64,000 bases of DNA from Diplonema japonicum (Eukaryota > Euglenozoa > Diplonemea > Diplonemida > Diplonemidae): positions 124,001 to 188,000 of the forward strand of contig OZ025724.1 in NCBI GenBank assembly GCA_964019335.1. Reading direction: 5' to 3'. The first letter of the stretch is position 1. Each line of letters starts with the position of its first letter. Positions 40,111 to 51,200 of the stretch are shown here, piece after piece. A model generated the notes under the pieces. It had not been told where the DNA came from and ran no database searches. It saw only the letters and a program-made list of their open reading frames with translations. Both the position numbers and the translations under genes were made by a program.

Positions 40111-40848
40111 TGGCATATATTTCTTTTTTGTTTTCTTCAATGCATGAAAAGCGAGAAGAAATGGACGCAGACGGAAGATCTGTGAAACTTAAGTTCATTT
40201 TTGGGTGGTTTGGGCTCTTAATCACTATTAAAATGGGGGTGGGGGGAAATACTAGGCTACAATCCCTTGAAAGTCCCTTAAAAAAGCAAACCTCTCAATT
40301 TTTAATTTGTAATGACAAACTTCAGCAGATGGATAGCGAATGCAAGTTTGGCCCCAAAGATACCGATGTTGAGCAAGCAAGTGTTAAGAGGAAAATGGGC
40401 CATTTTAGGCCAAGTTCCCTAGGGCTTAAAAAACCGGTTTTTTGGGGGCTATGCAACGCCATATATTTTTCTGCATTTTTCGTGCTTTTCTGACCTCCCA
40501 GTGGAAGCCGGTTGCATCTTCCTATGGTTGCATGCTGCCCTTTTTTTGCTCAAATATTCCAAACAAAAGATTTTCGAACTGCCAAAAAAAAAGTGTTTGA
40601 CATTTTCTTCCGGACAAGCTCACATATATATAAATTATATATTTCGCACGATATTATTTCTTTATCTTTTTCTTTGAAATTTGAACATTCTTTTTTTTTT
40701 TTTTTATATATAATTTCACTCCTTTCAATTTTTGTTTTTAAAAAAACTTCATGCTCTTTTTTTAGAAGGGGAGGGGAGAAAAAGGTAGAAGTTTTAAAAA
40801 AAGAAATTGAGGAGAAGAACAAAATATAAAAAAAATTTTTTTTCTTTT
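40111..40848. other. Intergenic with a short repeat shared with 60766-60806
   Basis: CTTCCTATGGTTGCATGCTG followed by CCCTTTTTTT at about 40519-40550 recurs at 60778-60806, just after the piggyBac-like pseudogene. No gene is seen. Confidence 0.5.
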
Positions 40849-41850
40849 TCAAACCCAATTTGCCTCCACTTCAAAATGACACCCCTGCGTATAAGGTCTC
40901 GGGGGGCAGGAGAGCACCGGCAACGCGAGAGCAGAAGGCGAATTCGACAGTATTCCCTTCAAACCATCAACGCCTGCCCCACCACCGACTAAAATATCAG
41001 AAATCGGCGGGCTCCTTGTATAAGGAGGGGTCAACGACGACACCTTTCTGTGCAGCGATCGTAAAGAAGACGTACGTTTCACAGACCTAGAACAGGAAGT
41101 AACAGGCCTGTCAAACACTAGCAATGACTGGCTACTCGACCTCCGCAACCCCCTGTCAGGGATGGATGAATAGGTGTCCGGAGCATTAGGATGAACAGCT
41201 ACCTCCTGCGTTGCGATAGAGCACGTTCCCATGCTTTCGACAGTATTCACACTGAGGCCAAGGGGGTCTGCTACCTCTTCTTCTTCTTCTTCTTCTTCTT
41301 CCACTTCTGTTGCAATCTTTTTAACGTTTTGCTCCGGTTCAGTAGAATCCGCAGGAGCCTTACGTCCGTTCTCCTTTACGCTATGTCTGTAGAAAATTAT
41401 AGATGTGGCACAGCATGCTAGGAAAAGACCGGCGCTTCCCATCACAGCCCAGAGACGCCATGGTTTGCTTGTTGTTTGTGTGTGTTTTGGATTGTAGAAT
41501 ATCACCGTAGACGCTATGTTCTGCCCTATGAGGGCGTTGCTTGAGCCGTTTTGCAGTTTCCAAGGATCGTTGTCTACCTTTACGGAGGAGATGTCCCAAA
41601 GGGTTGTTATGTTAAGTGAGATGATGTGAAGAGCGGTCATTTTGTGTGACTCTCCAGGGACCCTTAGCTCGCGAACTGTTGCCGGCTGGAAGCAGCACCA
41701 TTCCCCTCCATGGTGTAAGGTTCCTTCAGTGTCAAAGAAGTCTAGCCGGTAGACCCCACTGCCCTGTGTAGATTGCGTTTCGAATTGAAGTGTTATAACC
41801 TCCGCGGCCACCAGGACGGGGGAAAGGAAGAGTAGTGTGGCTACGAGCAT
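40849..41850 (-). CDS. Type I membrane protein of unknown function
   Basis: 333 residues. The signal peptide MLVATLLFLSPVLVAAE is followed by a beta-rich ectodomain of about 120 residues with paired cysteines (GGEWCCF), one transmembrane helix (WAVMGSAGLFLACCATSIIF, near 135-155) and a cytosolic tail. The tail contains a Glu run (EVEEEEEEEEEV) and is Ser- and Arg-rich with possible phosphorylation sites (RRSSSQS, KRTSSLRS). The ectodomain does not match a family I know. Its ATG is only about 40 bp from the end of a MITE-like element, so the insertion sits in the 5' leader or splice-acceptor region. No intron is evident. Confidence 0.65.
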   Translation of the reverse strand: MLVATLLFLSPVLVAAEVITLQFETQSTQGSGVYRLDFFDTEGTLHHGGEWCCFQPATVRELRVPGESHKMTALHIISLNITTLWDISSVKVDNDPWKLQNGSSNALIGQNIASTVIFYNPKHTQTTSKPWRLWAVMGSAGLFLACCATSIIFYRHSVKENGRKAPADSTEPEQNVKKIATEVEEEEEEEEEVADPLGLSVNTVESMGTCSIATQEVAVHPNAPDTYSSIPDRGLRRSSSQSLLVFDRPVTSCSRSVKRTSSLRSLHRKVSSLTPPYTRSPPISDILVGGGAGVDGLKGILSNSPSALALPVLSCPPRPYTQGCHFEVEANWV

Positions 41851-41890
41851 CTTCTCATTCTCTTCCCTTTCCTTTTTTTTTTTTTTTTTT

Positions 41891-42555
41891 TATTTCACTC
41901 TTCAGAAATTACTTCACGCACTTGGGGGGCCCATTACTTCACGCTAAATCTCATTACTTCACGGTGAAATAATGGCCTGTTTCCGTGAAGTAATAGGGGG
42001 CTTCCGTTAAATAATATGCCTCGGTAGGCCAATTTTTGCCTCGGTTCGGTTCCCAGTGGGGCAACTTTTTCCTCTCAGTTTGCTAGCTTCCCCCCAGGTT
42101 CAGCTCAATTAGGCCTTGTTCCCAGTTTCTGGGGGTAACTCTTCTGTGGGTAAGGGTAACTTAGTCAGCTTACCCAAGCTCCCCAAATGACTTCAAAATA
42201 CCGAAGCAGCAGAATAAAAGGAGCCAGCGGCCGCGCCAGGTATGGGAAGGCCTGATTAGAGATGGTGACAGTGGCAATGCCAGCGGCAGCGGCAGCTCTT
42301 AGTCAACAAAAGGAGGGAAAACAACTTGTATTGTAACCTTTGTAACCCCTCTCTTGTTGCACCCCTTGTCACCCCGTTGTGCCCCTCGTGGTGAAGTAAT
42401 TTCTGAGTGTCGTGAAATAAAACCACTTACCTACCGCCAAGTAATGCTTTACCGACCTCTCGGTTCCGCATTTTACCATCTCGGGCCCTGCGGGCCCTCG
42501 ACGATAAATGCGGAACCTCGAGGTAACGGTAAAGTCATTACTTGTTGGCAGTAAT
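41891..42555. mobile_element. MITE-like element with ATTACTTCAC inverted repeats, copy 1
   Basis: The left end TATTTCACTCTTCAGAAATT then ACTTCAC is matched in reverse at 42391-42419 (GTGAAGTAATTTCTGAGTG then TCGTGAAATA). Internal copies of ATTACTTCACG lie in both orientations near each end. Directly adjoining is a second, nested imperfect inverted repeat at 42432-42555 (CCGCCAAGTAATGCTTTACC versus GGTAAAGTCATTACTTGTTG), with an inner hairpin built on CGGTTCCGCATTT and CTCGGGCCCTGCGGGCCCTC. There is no coding capacity. Copy 2 is at 47329. Confidence 0.8.
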
Positions 42556-43730
42556 AGCTATTATTGAGCAAAAAAGAATATAAAAGAAATAAAAAATAAA
42601 AAAAAGAAAGAGAAGAGTGAGGAGAAAAAGTGGAAAAAAAGGAGGGAAAAAGAGGGGGGGAAAGAGGAAAAAAGAGGGGGGAAAGAGGAAAAAAGAGGAA
42701 AAAAAAGGGGAGGGGGGGTGGGAAAGAGAATGGAGGGAACGCAGAGAAAAAAAAAAAGAAAAAAAAGTGACTTTAAAAAAAAGATTTTTAGAAGAAGCGA
42801 TCTTCACAGAAAATATTTTAAAAAAAAAAATGAAAAAGAAAAAAAAAGAAAAAAAAAGAAACTTTTTTTTTTCTTCTTCCAATGGGGAGTTGCCGTAAAC
42901 GGGGGGGGTTGTGAAAGAAAAGATTACATTTTAAAAAAAAAGAAAAAAAAAAGGGGGGTAAAAAAACAAAGAGTCGAAGCGCTTTACAATCGCTTTCACT
43001 GGAAAAAAGAAAGAACTTCAGAAGGCAAAAAAAGGTAAAAGAAAAACTGTAAAGGTTAAGTACTTGGCTTTTTCAGAATCACTTGATCCATCACTTGGCC
43101 AGCTCGTTGCCATCCTCAATTAGCTCTCTTTGGCTTGCCACATGGACCTTGGTCCTGTTGGCCCCCCTCTGAAAAGAAAAAGAAAATCACGAATAAATGA
43201 CCTTCTGTATCAGAATCCCCAGAACTCTGCAGCGTCCGAGTATGCTTGTAACTTTTGTAGTTTGTTCCTCCTGCTATTTGGGGGGATTCTTCTTTTTTTT
43301 TTTTTTTTTTTTTTTTTTCCCTTCTCTTGTTTATGTGTTCCCTCACTCTCCTTCTTTCTTTATCGACTGGTATAAAAACAAAAAGGGGGGTTTGCTCACT
43401 TAATAGTCCCAAAATAGTCAAGTCTAATGAAAATTCGGTTTTTTCATTTTTTTTTGGGTATGAAGCGAACGAAGGCACTTTTCTTGAGATACCTGTGAAT
43501 CGCCTTTAAAAATACTCCCCCATGGCACATGAAGAACAGAAAGGGAAAAAAAAAGGGGGGGGGGGATGGTTGTGTTTTCTTTTTTGTTCTTCCTTCGAAA
43601 AGCATAGGGAAGGCAAAAAAAAAAAAAAAAAAGAATATCTCCATTTTCTGACAGAATAAGAAAAGAAGAAAAATCACTACTTTTTTTTAGTTCACATAGG
43701 ATTCTTCTTTGTTTCCTTCCTTCCGACAAA

Positions 43731-43763
<33 letters not shown>

Positions 43764-44034
43764 GGAGTTATCTCAATCTACCTCCCACCTACACCTTTAT
43801 TCTTTTTCTTTCCCCCTCCCCACCCCCTTTCATTTAAAATTAATTCCTTTTCCGGAGAATTACCCCCTTCTTGTCTGTCATAGCGGTGGGGAGAGAAAAA
43901 AAAAAAAACACTTTTATGAATTCCTATTTTTTTTTTTACCCCATGGAACTTAGATAACCCAAGAGTAGGAGGGGAAAAAAAAAAAAAAAAAAAAAAGAGG
44001 GGGTAAATGAAGAAAGTGTTTTCTCACCTAAATT

Positions 44035-44070
<36 letters not shown>

Positions 44071-47000
44071 ACCCTTGCTCTTCATAGGTTTCTGTGATTC
44101 TCCCGCAGGAGGAGTAGCAAATCTTCGAGCAATACCATCACGACAAAAGAAAAAAAACGCCAAAACACTTTTTTGGTTCTTTTTTGTTTGGTTGGCAGGC
44201 CCTACATATTTTTTTTTTCCTAAAGGTACATCTTTCGATTTTCAACATATCCGGAGACAGGGCACGGCAGTGCATTTGTTTGTTAGAATTTAAAAAAAAA
44301 AGAAAAATTGGTTGCGCCGTCAGCTTCGTGGTAAAAAAAATAAAAAAGGGGGCAATTTCTTTCTTTTTGCATCTTATTGTAATAGGGGAAAAGAGAAAAT
44401 AAACTGGCAAGATTCTTGTTCCTTTTTTTTTTTTTTGTTGTTTGTTTACTTTTTTCGCCCCTCTCCGCTCCCTTTTTTCCCCTCCCCCTGTTCTTTTTTT
44501 TTTTTTTTTTTTTCTCATTTCTTTTTTTTTTTCTTCTCTATCTCCCCTTCCCCCCCTTTTTTTTTTCCTCCCTTTTATTTTATTCTTTGTTCTAATCAGT
44601 AGCTTCAGAAGAATTAAAAAAAAAGGAGGTGATCAGGACGAACCGAAGAAAAAAAAAAAAGAACGGAAAAAAAGAAAAAAAAAAAGGAGGGGGGAAAAAA
44701 AAAACCCCCTGTCTTTGGTAAGGAGAGGACTTGTGGGGGCGGTGGGGTGGAAAGGAAACAAACTCGAAAACTCCATCTATGCCGAGTCGCCCTTTTGCCC
44801 CAAGGTTTTGCTTATTCTTTCTAAAAAGTTTATACCTCACTTTCTTGAAGAAAAAAAAAGAAAAGAAAAATACTAAAATTTCACTATGGTGGGAGAAGTG
44901 TCAGGCTACAATACACCATAATGTGGCACAAAACAAAAGTAATCTCATTTTTCACAGGTGCAGCTGCAAACGAGCTTTTTGTTCCTCTTTTTTTTTTTTT
45001 TTCCCTTTTCTTTTCTTCCCTCTCTACCCTTTCTTTTTTTTTGGGGGGGGGAGAAAAGGGAGCATCGAAAAAAATAAAATAAAATAAAATTAGACTAGGT
45101 ATCCAAAAAAAAAAAAAAAATTGCCAAAGAATTAACTAGGCGCTTTCATTTCTCTGTTTCTTTTTTTTTTTTTTTTTTTTTTTTGTTGTTGTAGTTGTTT
45201 TCTTAAAAAAAAAAGGCTACATTAAAAGCAGCGGGGCTGAAAAGAAAAACGAGAAGACCCTAATAGCAGTTGTGCTCCTTTGTGTTTCTTTCCTTATTCA
45301 CCTTTCCCCCCCCTTTTTTTTTCAAATCGCCTGTGAAATAATCAATAGAAAGAAAAAAAAAAGAGACATTTAAGGGTACCTGCGGAAAGAAACTATTAAA
45401 TAGCGACAAACCGTATTTGGAACATGAAAAGTACTTTTTTTTTAAAACCGAGTGTTGTGGAGTTTTTCTTCCGGAAGAAAATAGGGCAAAACCTAAAATT
45501 ACGATTTAATTTTTGGACGGAATAAAAATGGCCATATTAAGTACAAATACGGGTATGAAAGAAAGAAGAGAAAAAAAAAAAAACTTTTGTTTGATTTTTT
45601 TTAAAGGTCGACCTTAAGAAAAATCTTTTTGCTTTCGTTTTTCCTTTGCGGATATCCTTTTTGCGCTCATCTAGCTGAGCAAAAAAATGCCCACCCCCAC
45701 CCCATCCGTTACACATTTTTCTTTTTTCTTTTTCTTTTTTTTTTTTTTTTAAATTTAATTTTCTTTTTCCAGCTGATCGTTCAGGGGTGGTATTCTCTGG
45801 CTGAGTACTGCAACAGTAACTTCCGCTCAACCAAGAAAAAAAAAAAAAAAAAAACTGCTCAGAACGAAGTCCGTCTGTTTCAGCCCGTGTGATATTTCTC
45901 CCTTCCCAACAGGCAACATGGCGCGATTCGAGGCTGTGGTAGAAAAAAAGAAAATGCGAGAAAAGGGCGAAGAGAGGGGAAAAAATACTAGAGGGGGGAG
46001 GGGGGGAAGAAGAAAAAAATGATGTAAGAAAAAAAAAAAAGAAAAAAAAATAGAAAAATCCTTGTGTATCTACATCGGTATGTTTATCTTTTCCTCCTCT
46101 TTTTTTTTTCTTCTTCTCCCATCAGTGCTTTGCAAAAACTATTTTCAGTTCTTGTGATCGGTGTCTTAATAGCAAGCATGCATGGAAAAGGGAGGGTTCT
46201 TACCCGCTGAACAAAGAGAGAGAGAAAAAAAAATCAAAAAAAACAGCTGGATTCTTTTTTTTTTTATATTCTTTTTTTTCTTATTTTGGACATAGGTGAA
46301 ATATCAGTATGGGGGAGGGGGAAAAAGAAAATGGGAAACTGGATATATAAAAAAAAGAAATGAAAAAAAAAAGGACAAAAAATATATATATGAGTTAAAG
46401 GAGGCCGGTGTTGGCGGCGCCCTGCACAAGAACTGTCTACTTGATTACAGGGGGCGCACCACGGCCGAGTTGTAGCTTCTTCTGCGTTCCGCGTCGTGTT
46501 CTTAATGCGTGCGGTGTACAGCTCAACCCCAGCCGGGACGTCCCGGGTAACCAAGATTCTGCGCTCGTGCAGTTTGCTGCCTTCGTCACCAAAAAAAGAA
46601 ATAAAAATAAAAGCGTCCCCCCCCATCCCGCACAATAGAAAATAGTTTGACGAAACGCAAAGCCCAAGATTAGCCACAACCAAGACATAAAAACCTTGGG
46701 GAGGATTCAAGCGCTGGGGCGTGACGTACCTTCATAAGAAAAAAAAAAACTTAAATTTTTAAAAAAAAGATTTAAAACAGTGTGTGGAAATACGAAAAGA
46801 CCTTTTTTCTTTTTTTTTTTTTTTTTTTTTTTTTTTGCACAAGCAGTGGCCACCTGACACTGACCTTTTGTGGGTAGATGCTCCTGTCAATAAGATAGAA
46901 ATAGGTCAATGGAAAGAAAAAAAAAAAAGAAAAAAAAAAAACAACTCCTTCCTCCCCCGTTTCTTTCCCCTCGGATTCTTCCGAGACAAAAAAAAAAAAG

Positions 47001-47328
47001 AAAAAAGAAAAACTTCGAGTTATGGTTGAAATCATTCAAAGTGCCCTCTATACTTCTACAGGGGAGACGAGGAATATTTTGAAGAAAGAGGAAACTACTG
47101 GCATATGCGATGGATGTTCAAAAATAATAAAAATAATAATAACCCTACCCAAGACTAGATGAAAAGGACTGGAAAAAATAAACAAGAAGAATCTATGTAT
47201 AGGTGGGCTATTATTGTGTTCTTTATCCCCCCCCTCTCACCCTTTTTTTCCTTCTTTGCTTTGCATATTGGTTTTGTTTGTTCTAATGAATTTTCGATCC
47301 TCGTTTCATGCCCCTTTGTTTTTTTTTA
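42556..47328. other. Gene desert of A/T homopolymers and simple sequence
   Basis: Nearly five kilobases of A, T, G and C runs (up to about 27 bases) broken by short complex stretches. All frames over 60 codons here are low-complexity poly-Lys, poly-Phe or Ser/Pro translations. The only recognised items are the repeat at 46384-46590 and a fragment near 45366 (GACATTTAAGGGTACCTGCG) shared with 4374-4393. Confidence 0.6.
46384..46590. repeat. Dispersed repeat, long copy 2
   Basis: See the 39447 entry. It begins at a TATATATATGAGTTAAAGG stretch and ends at GTTTGCTGCC, after which the two copies diverge. Confidence 0.75.
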
Positions 47329-47906
47329 TTATTTCACTCTTTTCAGAAATTACTTCACGCACTTGGGGGGCCCATTACTTCACGCTAAATCTCATTACTT
47401 CACGGTGAAATAATGGCCTGTTTTCCGTGAAGTAATAGGGGGCTTCCGGTAAATAATATGCCTCGGTAGGCCAATTTTTGCCTCGGTTCGGTTCCCAGTG
47501 GGGCAACTTTTTCCTCTCAGTTTGCTAATTTCCCCCCAGGTTCAGCTCAATTGGCCAACTTTTGCCTCGGCTCAGTTCCAAGTACTTTTTCCTCCCAATT
47601 TGCCCACTTTTGACTAGGCCTTGTTCCCAGTTTTTGGGGGTACTCTTCTGCGGGTAAGGGTCACTTTTCTATGAAGCAGCAGAAAGTGAGGAGCGAGTGG
47701 CGCATTAGATGGTGACAGTGGCGAAAACAACTTGTATTGTAACCTTCGTAACCCCTCTCTTGTTGTACCCATTGTCACCTTTGTGTCGCTCGTGGTGAAA
47801 TAATTTCAGAGTGTCGTGAAATAAAACCACTTACCTACCGCCAAGTAATGCTTTACCGACCTCGAGGTAACGGTAATGTCATTACTTGTTGGCAGTAAGT
47901 AGCTAT
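47329..47906. mobile_element. MITE-like element with ATTACTTCAC inverted repeats, copy 2
   Basis: Same order as copy 1: left terminus at 47329, right terminus ending near 47822 (GTGAAATAATTTCAGAGTGT then CGTGAAATA), then the adjoining inverted repeat to about 47906. Here the inner hairpin is reduced to CCGACCTCGAGG. Interior differences include indels of 10-60 bp, so the copies are related by old transposition rather than recent duplication. Confidence 0.8.
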
Positions 47907-48233
47907 TACTGTGGGAAACGTGTTAAGAAAAAGATAAAAAATACCCCCCCCCCACCCCACCCCCTCACCAACAAAATAAAGATGAGAAAAAAAAAAAAAG
48001 AGGGCGGGAAGAAATACTTAAAAAAAAAAAAAATCCTTCCTTCGATCAAAAGGAGAATTTCTTTTTTTGTCATTTTCATGTTTTTTTTTCTTCTTCTTTT
48101 TCTTTCCCCCCCTTTTATATGTTGCACTCACTAAAGAACCAAAAAAAAAAACAAAAAAAACAAAAAAAAAAAAGAACAAAGCGGAAAAGTGGGGGCGGAG
48201 GGATTTAAAAAAAAAAAAGAAATTCTACATTCT
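47907..48233. other. Intergenic, simple sequence
   Basis: A- and T-rich runs 3' of the subtilisin gene; no gene seen. Confidence 0.5.
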
Positions 48234-51200
48234 TCACGCAGGAATCCAGTCGCGAGTCCTCTTACCAGACTCGTCCTTAATCCACTGTCCCGTCGCCCCG
48301 TTACACCTCCATGTAGCATAAGACAGAGTCGCAGGGTTCTGGACCTTAATATATTTGACCTTCCACCCATCACTGCCCTGCTCTTTGATACGGACCGACT
48401 GAAGATTGCTGAAGTACTTGACATAGTTACCTGTAAGGGTGACAGTAGACCCCTGCGAAGGAGACACAACATTGCCGATAACAAGAACCTCATCAGAAAA
48501 GACCAGCTCAACAGGGAATGTATGACTAGACTGCGAATAGCTCGCACTGTCGGTTGTAACCTTTACTTCGAACGTAACACTCGCCGTAGGAGGAGGTGTC
48601 GGCCCTGCTGGGATACCAACCCAGTCCCTCTGCCTCTTACCATTCTCGTCCTTAATCCACTGTCCGAAGAAACCGTCGCACTTAAGCGAGACAAGCGAGG
48701 CGGTGTCCGGGTTGCGAATCTGCACAAACTGCACCTTCCACCCATCGCTGCCCTGCTCTTCCAAGCGCACGGACTGGACAAGGTAGAAGTTGCGGTCAAG
48801 CGTTTTTTTAATCGTCGTCACATCGCCCCTCTGCGGTGCCACGATGGACCCGATGGTCTCCACATCCCCATTGCTGAAGACCAGCATCACAGGGTACGTG
48901 TGTCCGGAGTTCGCGTACTGAACGTCGACTGTCGTGACGACAACTTCGAACTCCACACCAGAGGGTGCTTCGGTGTCAGGTGCACTTGTAGGTTCAGCGG
49001 TGTCGGGGGCTGATGTTGGTTCTGCAGTGTCAGGAGCCGACGTTGGTTCTGCAGTTACGGGGATCGGAGTAGGAACAGGTGTGGGTTCAGGGGTGGGCTC
49101 AGGCGTCGGGATAGGAAGTGTCAGAACATGTGTCTGCCCGATGCCATGCCACCCGCCGTAGTTCCCATCAGCCCTTACGAACTTGTTTGTGTTCGTCTGC
49201 AGTGCGATGTAGTCGTACAGCCAGTCGTCTCCGGATCCCAGATGCTGCACCTCCACGCTCACCACGTCGCTTGCTGGGAACGGGCAGATGGTGGATGTCA
49301 GTGTCACCTCACCTGCCGCGGGGAAGGTCACCGGGCCCATCACGTGCGAGCCTCCGTCGGCCTTCTTAATGGTGAACTTGATTTCCTGATTTGTGACGCC
49401 CCACTGCTGGCTGGACGTGTACATGAACAGCGACACAGAGTGGTAGGAGGGCGGTGTGCCGTCCAATGTGAAGTCCAACGCTGTCTCACCGCCATACCCA
49501 AGAGAGACACCGCCCTCCACGTTCCCGTGGTCGGCGAGGATGAACCTGCTCCACGACCCATCGGTGAGCTGCACCTCAAGGTACTCGATGACCCACGGGT
49601 CAAGAACACCATCTGCGGACACTCGCAACATGGTAAGGAAGTTCGATGGGGAGGCCGCCTGGTTCGTGGTGAAGGTGGTGATGCCCTGGCTGGGCTCCAG
49701 GATGTACCCGATGATGACTGGGGTGCCGCTTCCGATGGTTGCTGTGAGGGGGAAGCTCCCGATAGACTCGTTAGTGGTGGAGATCCTGATGTTCAAGGTG
49801 TTCAGCGGTGTGGGGGTGATGGTACTGATGATGGTTCCCTGACCCGAGTTCCCGTTGAGCTCGTTCGTTGCGTGCCACACTACCCCGTTCACCTTGACAA
49901 GGTCGAAGATCCACAGGTTTGTGGAGGTGCTGGCGTCGAACTTCAAGGCGACGACCTCAGACGAGTGGTACTTAGCAGTCGTGATTGAGAACGTCAACTC
50001 CAGACCCTTCGAGTGCGGGGTGAATGACTGCACCTCCTGCTCCTCTCCATTCCTGTACACGAGGGTAAGGGAACGAGCGTCAGGGGAATCAGCGTACTGG
50101 TCGGTGCTGGTCCTCACGTACACCTCAATGTTGTGCGAGACAGGGAGCTCGAACTTCAAGCTCGAGGGGTGCGTGATGGAGTCACGGTCGATGACATACC
50201 CGCCCGTCCCTGCCGAGAAGACCGTCCACTGTTCCCACCAGACGTTTGTCTTCCACACACTAACGGACGCGATGACCCAGTCGTCGTTAGAGGTCTCGGC
50301 ATCAGGGGCGGTGATGGTGATGGACTTCAAGAATTCCACGCTGGGGAAGCCCGCACCGCCCACATGCTCGATGATATGCTCTGTCCCAGGCATGGGCGTG
50401 CTCACGGTGTAGGAGGCAGTGTCACCAGTGAGGTAAGTCAGTAAAACGTCATACGTGCCGACAGATCCATCGAACAGCTCGCTGCCTGTCGTGATCTTGA
50501 ACTTCGTAGTGCCGGAAGGCGACGCCACAGGAGTGGGGGTCGAAGGGGCTTCCGTGTTCGGTGCATGTGTATCCGGTGCGTCGGTGTCAGGGGCGGACGT
50601 CTCAGGGGGGTGTGTCTCGTTAATACCGTTGAGCGAGTGGCACTCGTAGTTGAGACTGAACCCTGAATCCGTCTTGCTCGAATCCGAGCTGAAGATCAAC
50701 AATGCGGTGCCCTGCAACGTGATGGGGGCGGGGAGGCTTGTCCCTGTGAGCTTCGCCATACTCCCCACCACACCGTAGTGCAGGAAGTCGTAGTTGTTCT
50801 CAAGACCAAAGTGCGTGAAGGTCATCGTGAGGTCGTCCTCGCTCGGGCAAATAATCTTCATGCACCTGTACTCATTATTCTTGTAGTCGATGCTGTTGGC
50901 AGGCGTGGCCGGCGGGTAGCTAAGAGTACCCTTACCCCTCGCTACGCGGAAGTGATGCTCATGACAGTTTGCCTGAACCGGGAAATAATCATCGTCAGAT
51001 GTGGTAAGGTCCGTGGTGTCGGTACACGGCAAGTGCACCAAAAGGTCGGGTGTGTTCGCAGGGATGTTGGTGACACCGGTAATCGCATTGCTCAAAATGT
51101 ATGACTTAACCTGAGCAACGGTGGCAGCGGGGTTCTTCGACAGGTACGCCGCAGCAAGACCGGTAACATGCGGCGCGGCATTCGACGAACCAGACTTCAG

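Noticed and set aside
42560-47320. Many frames of 60-145 codons rich in Phe, Lys, Ser or Gly
   Set aside because: They are translations of homopolymer runs, present on both strands and in several frames at once, with no domain or repeat partner.
48189-49988. Two plus-strand frames of 274 and 286 codons
   Set aside because: Both are antisense to the PLAT-like region of the subtilisin gene; Arg- and Cys-rich shadow composition.
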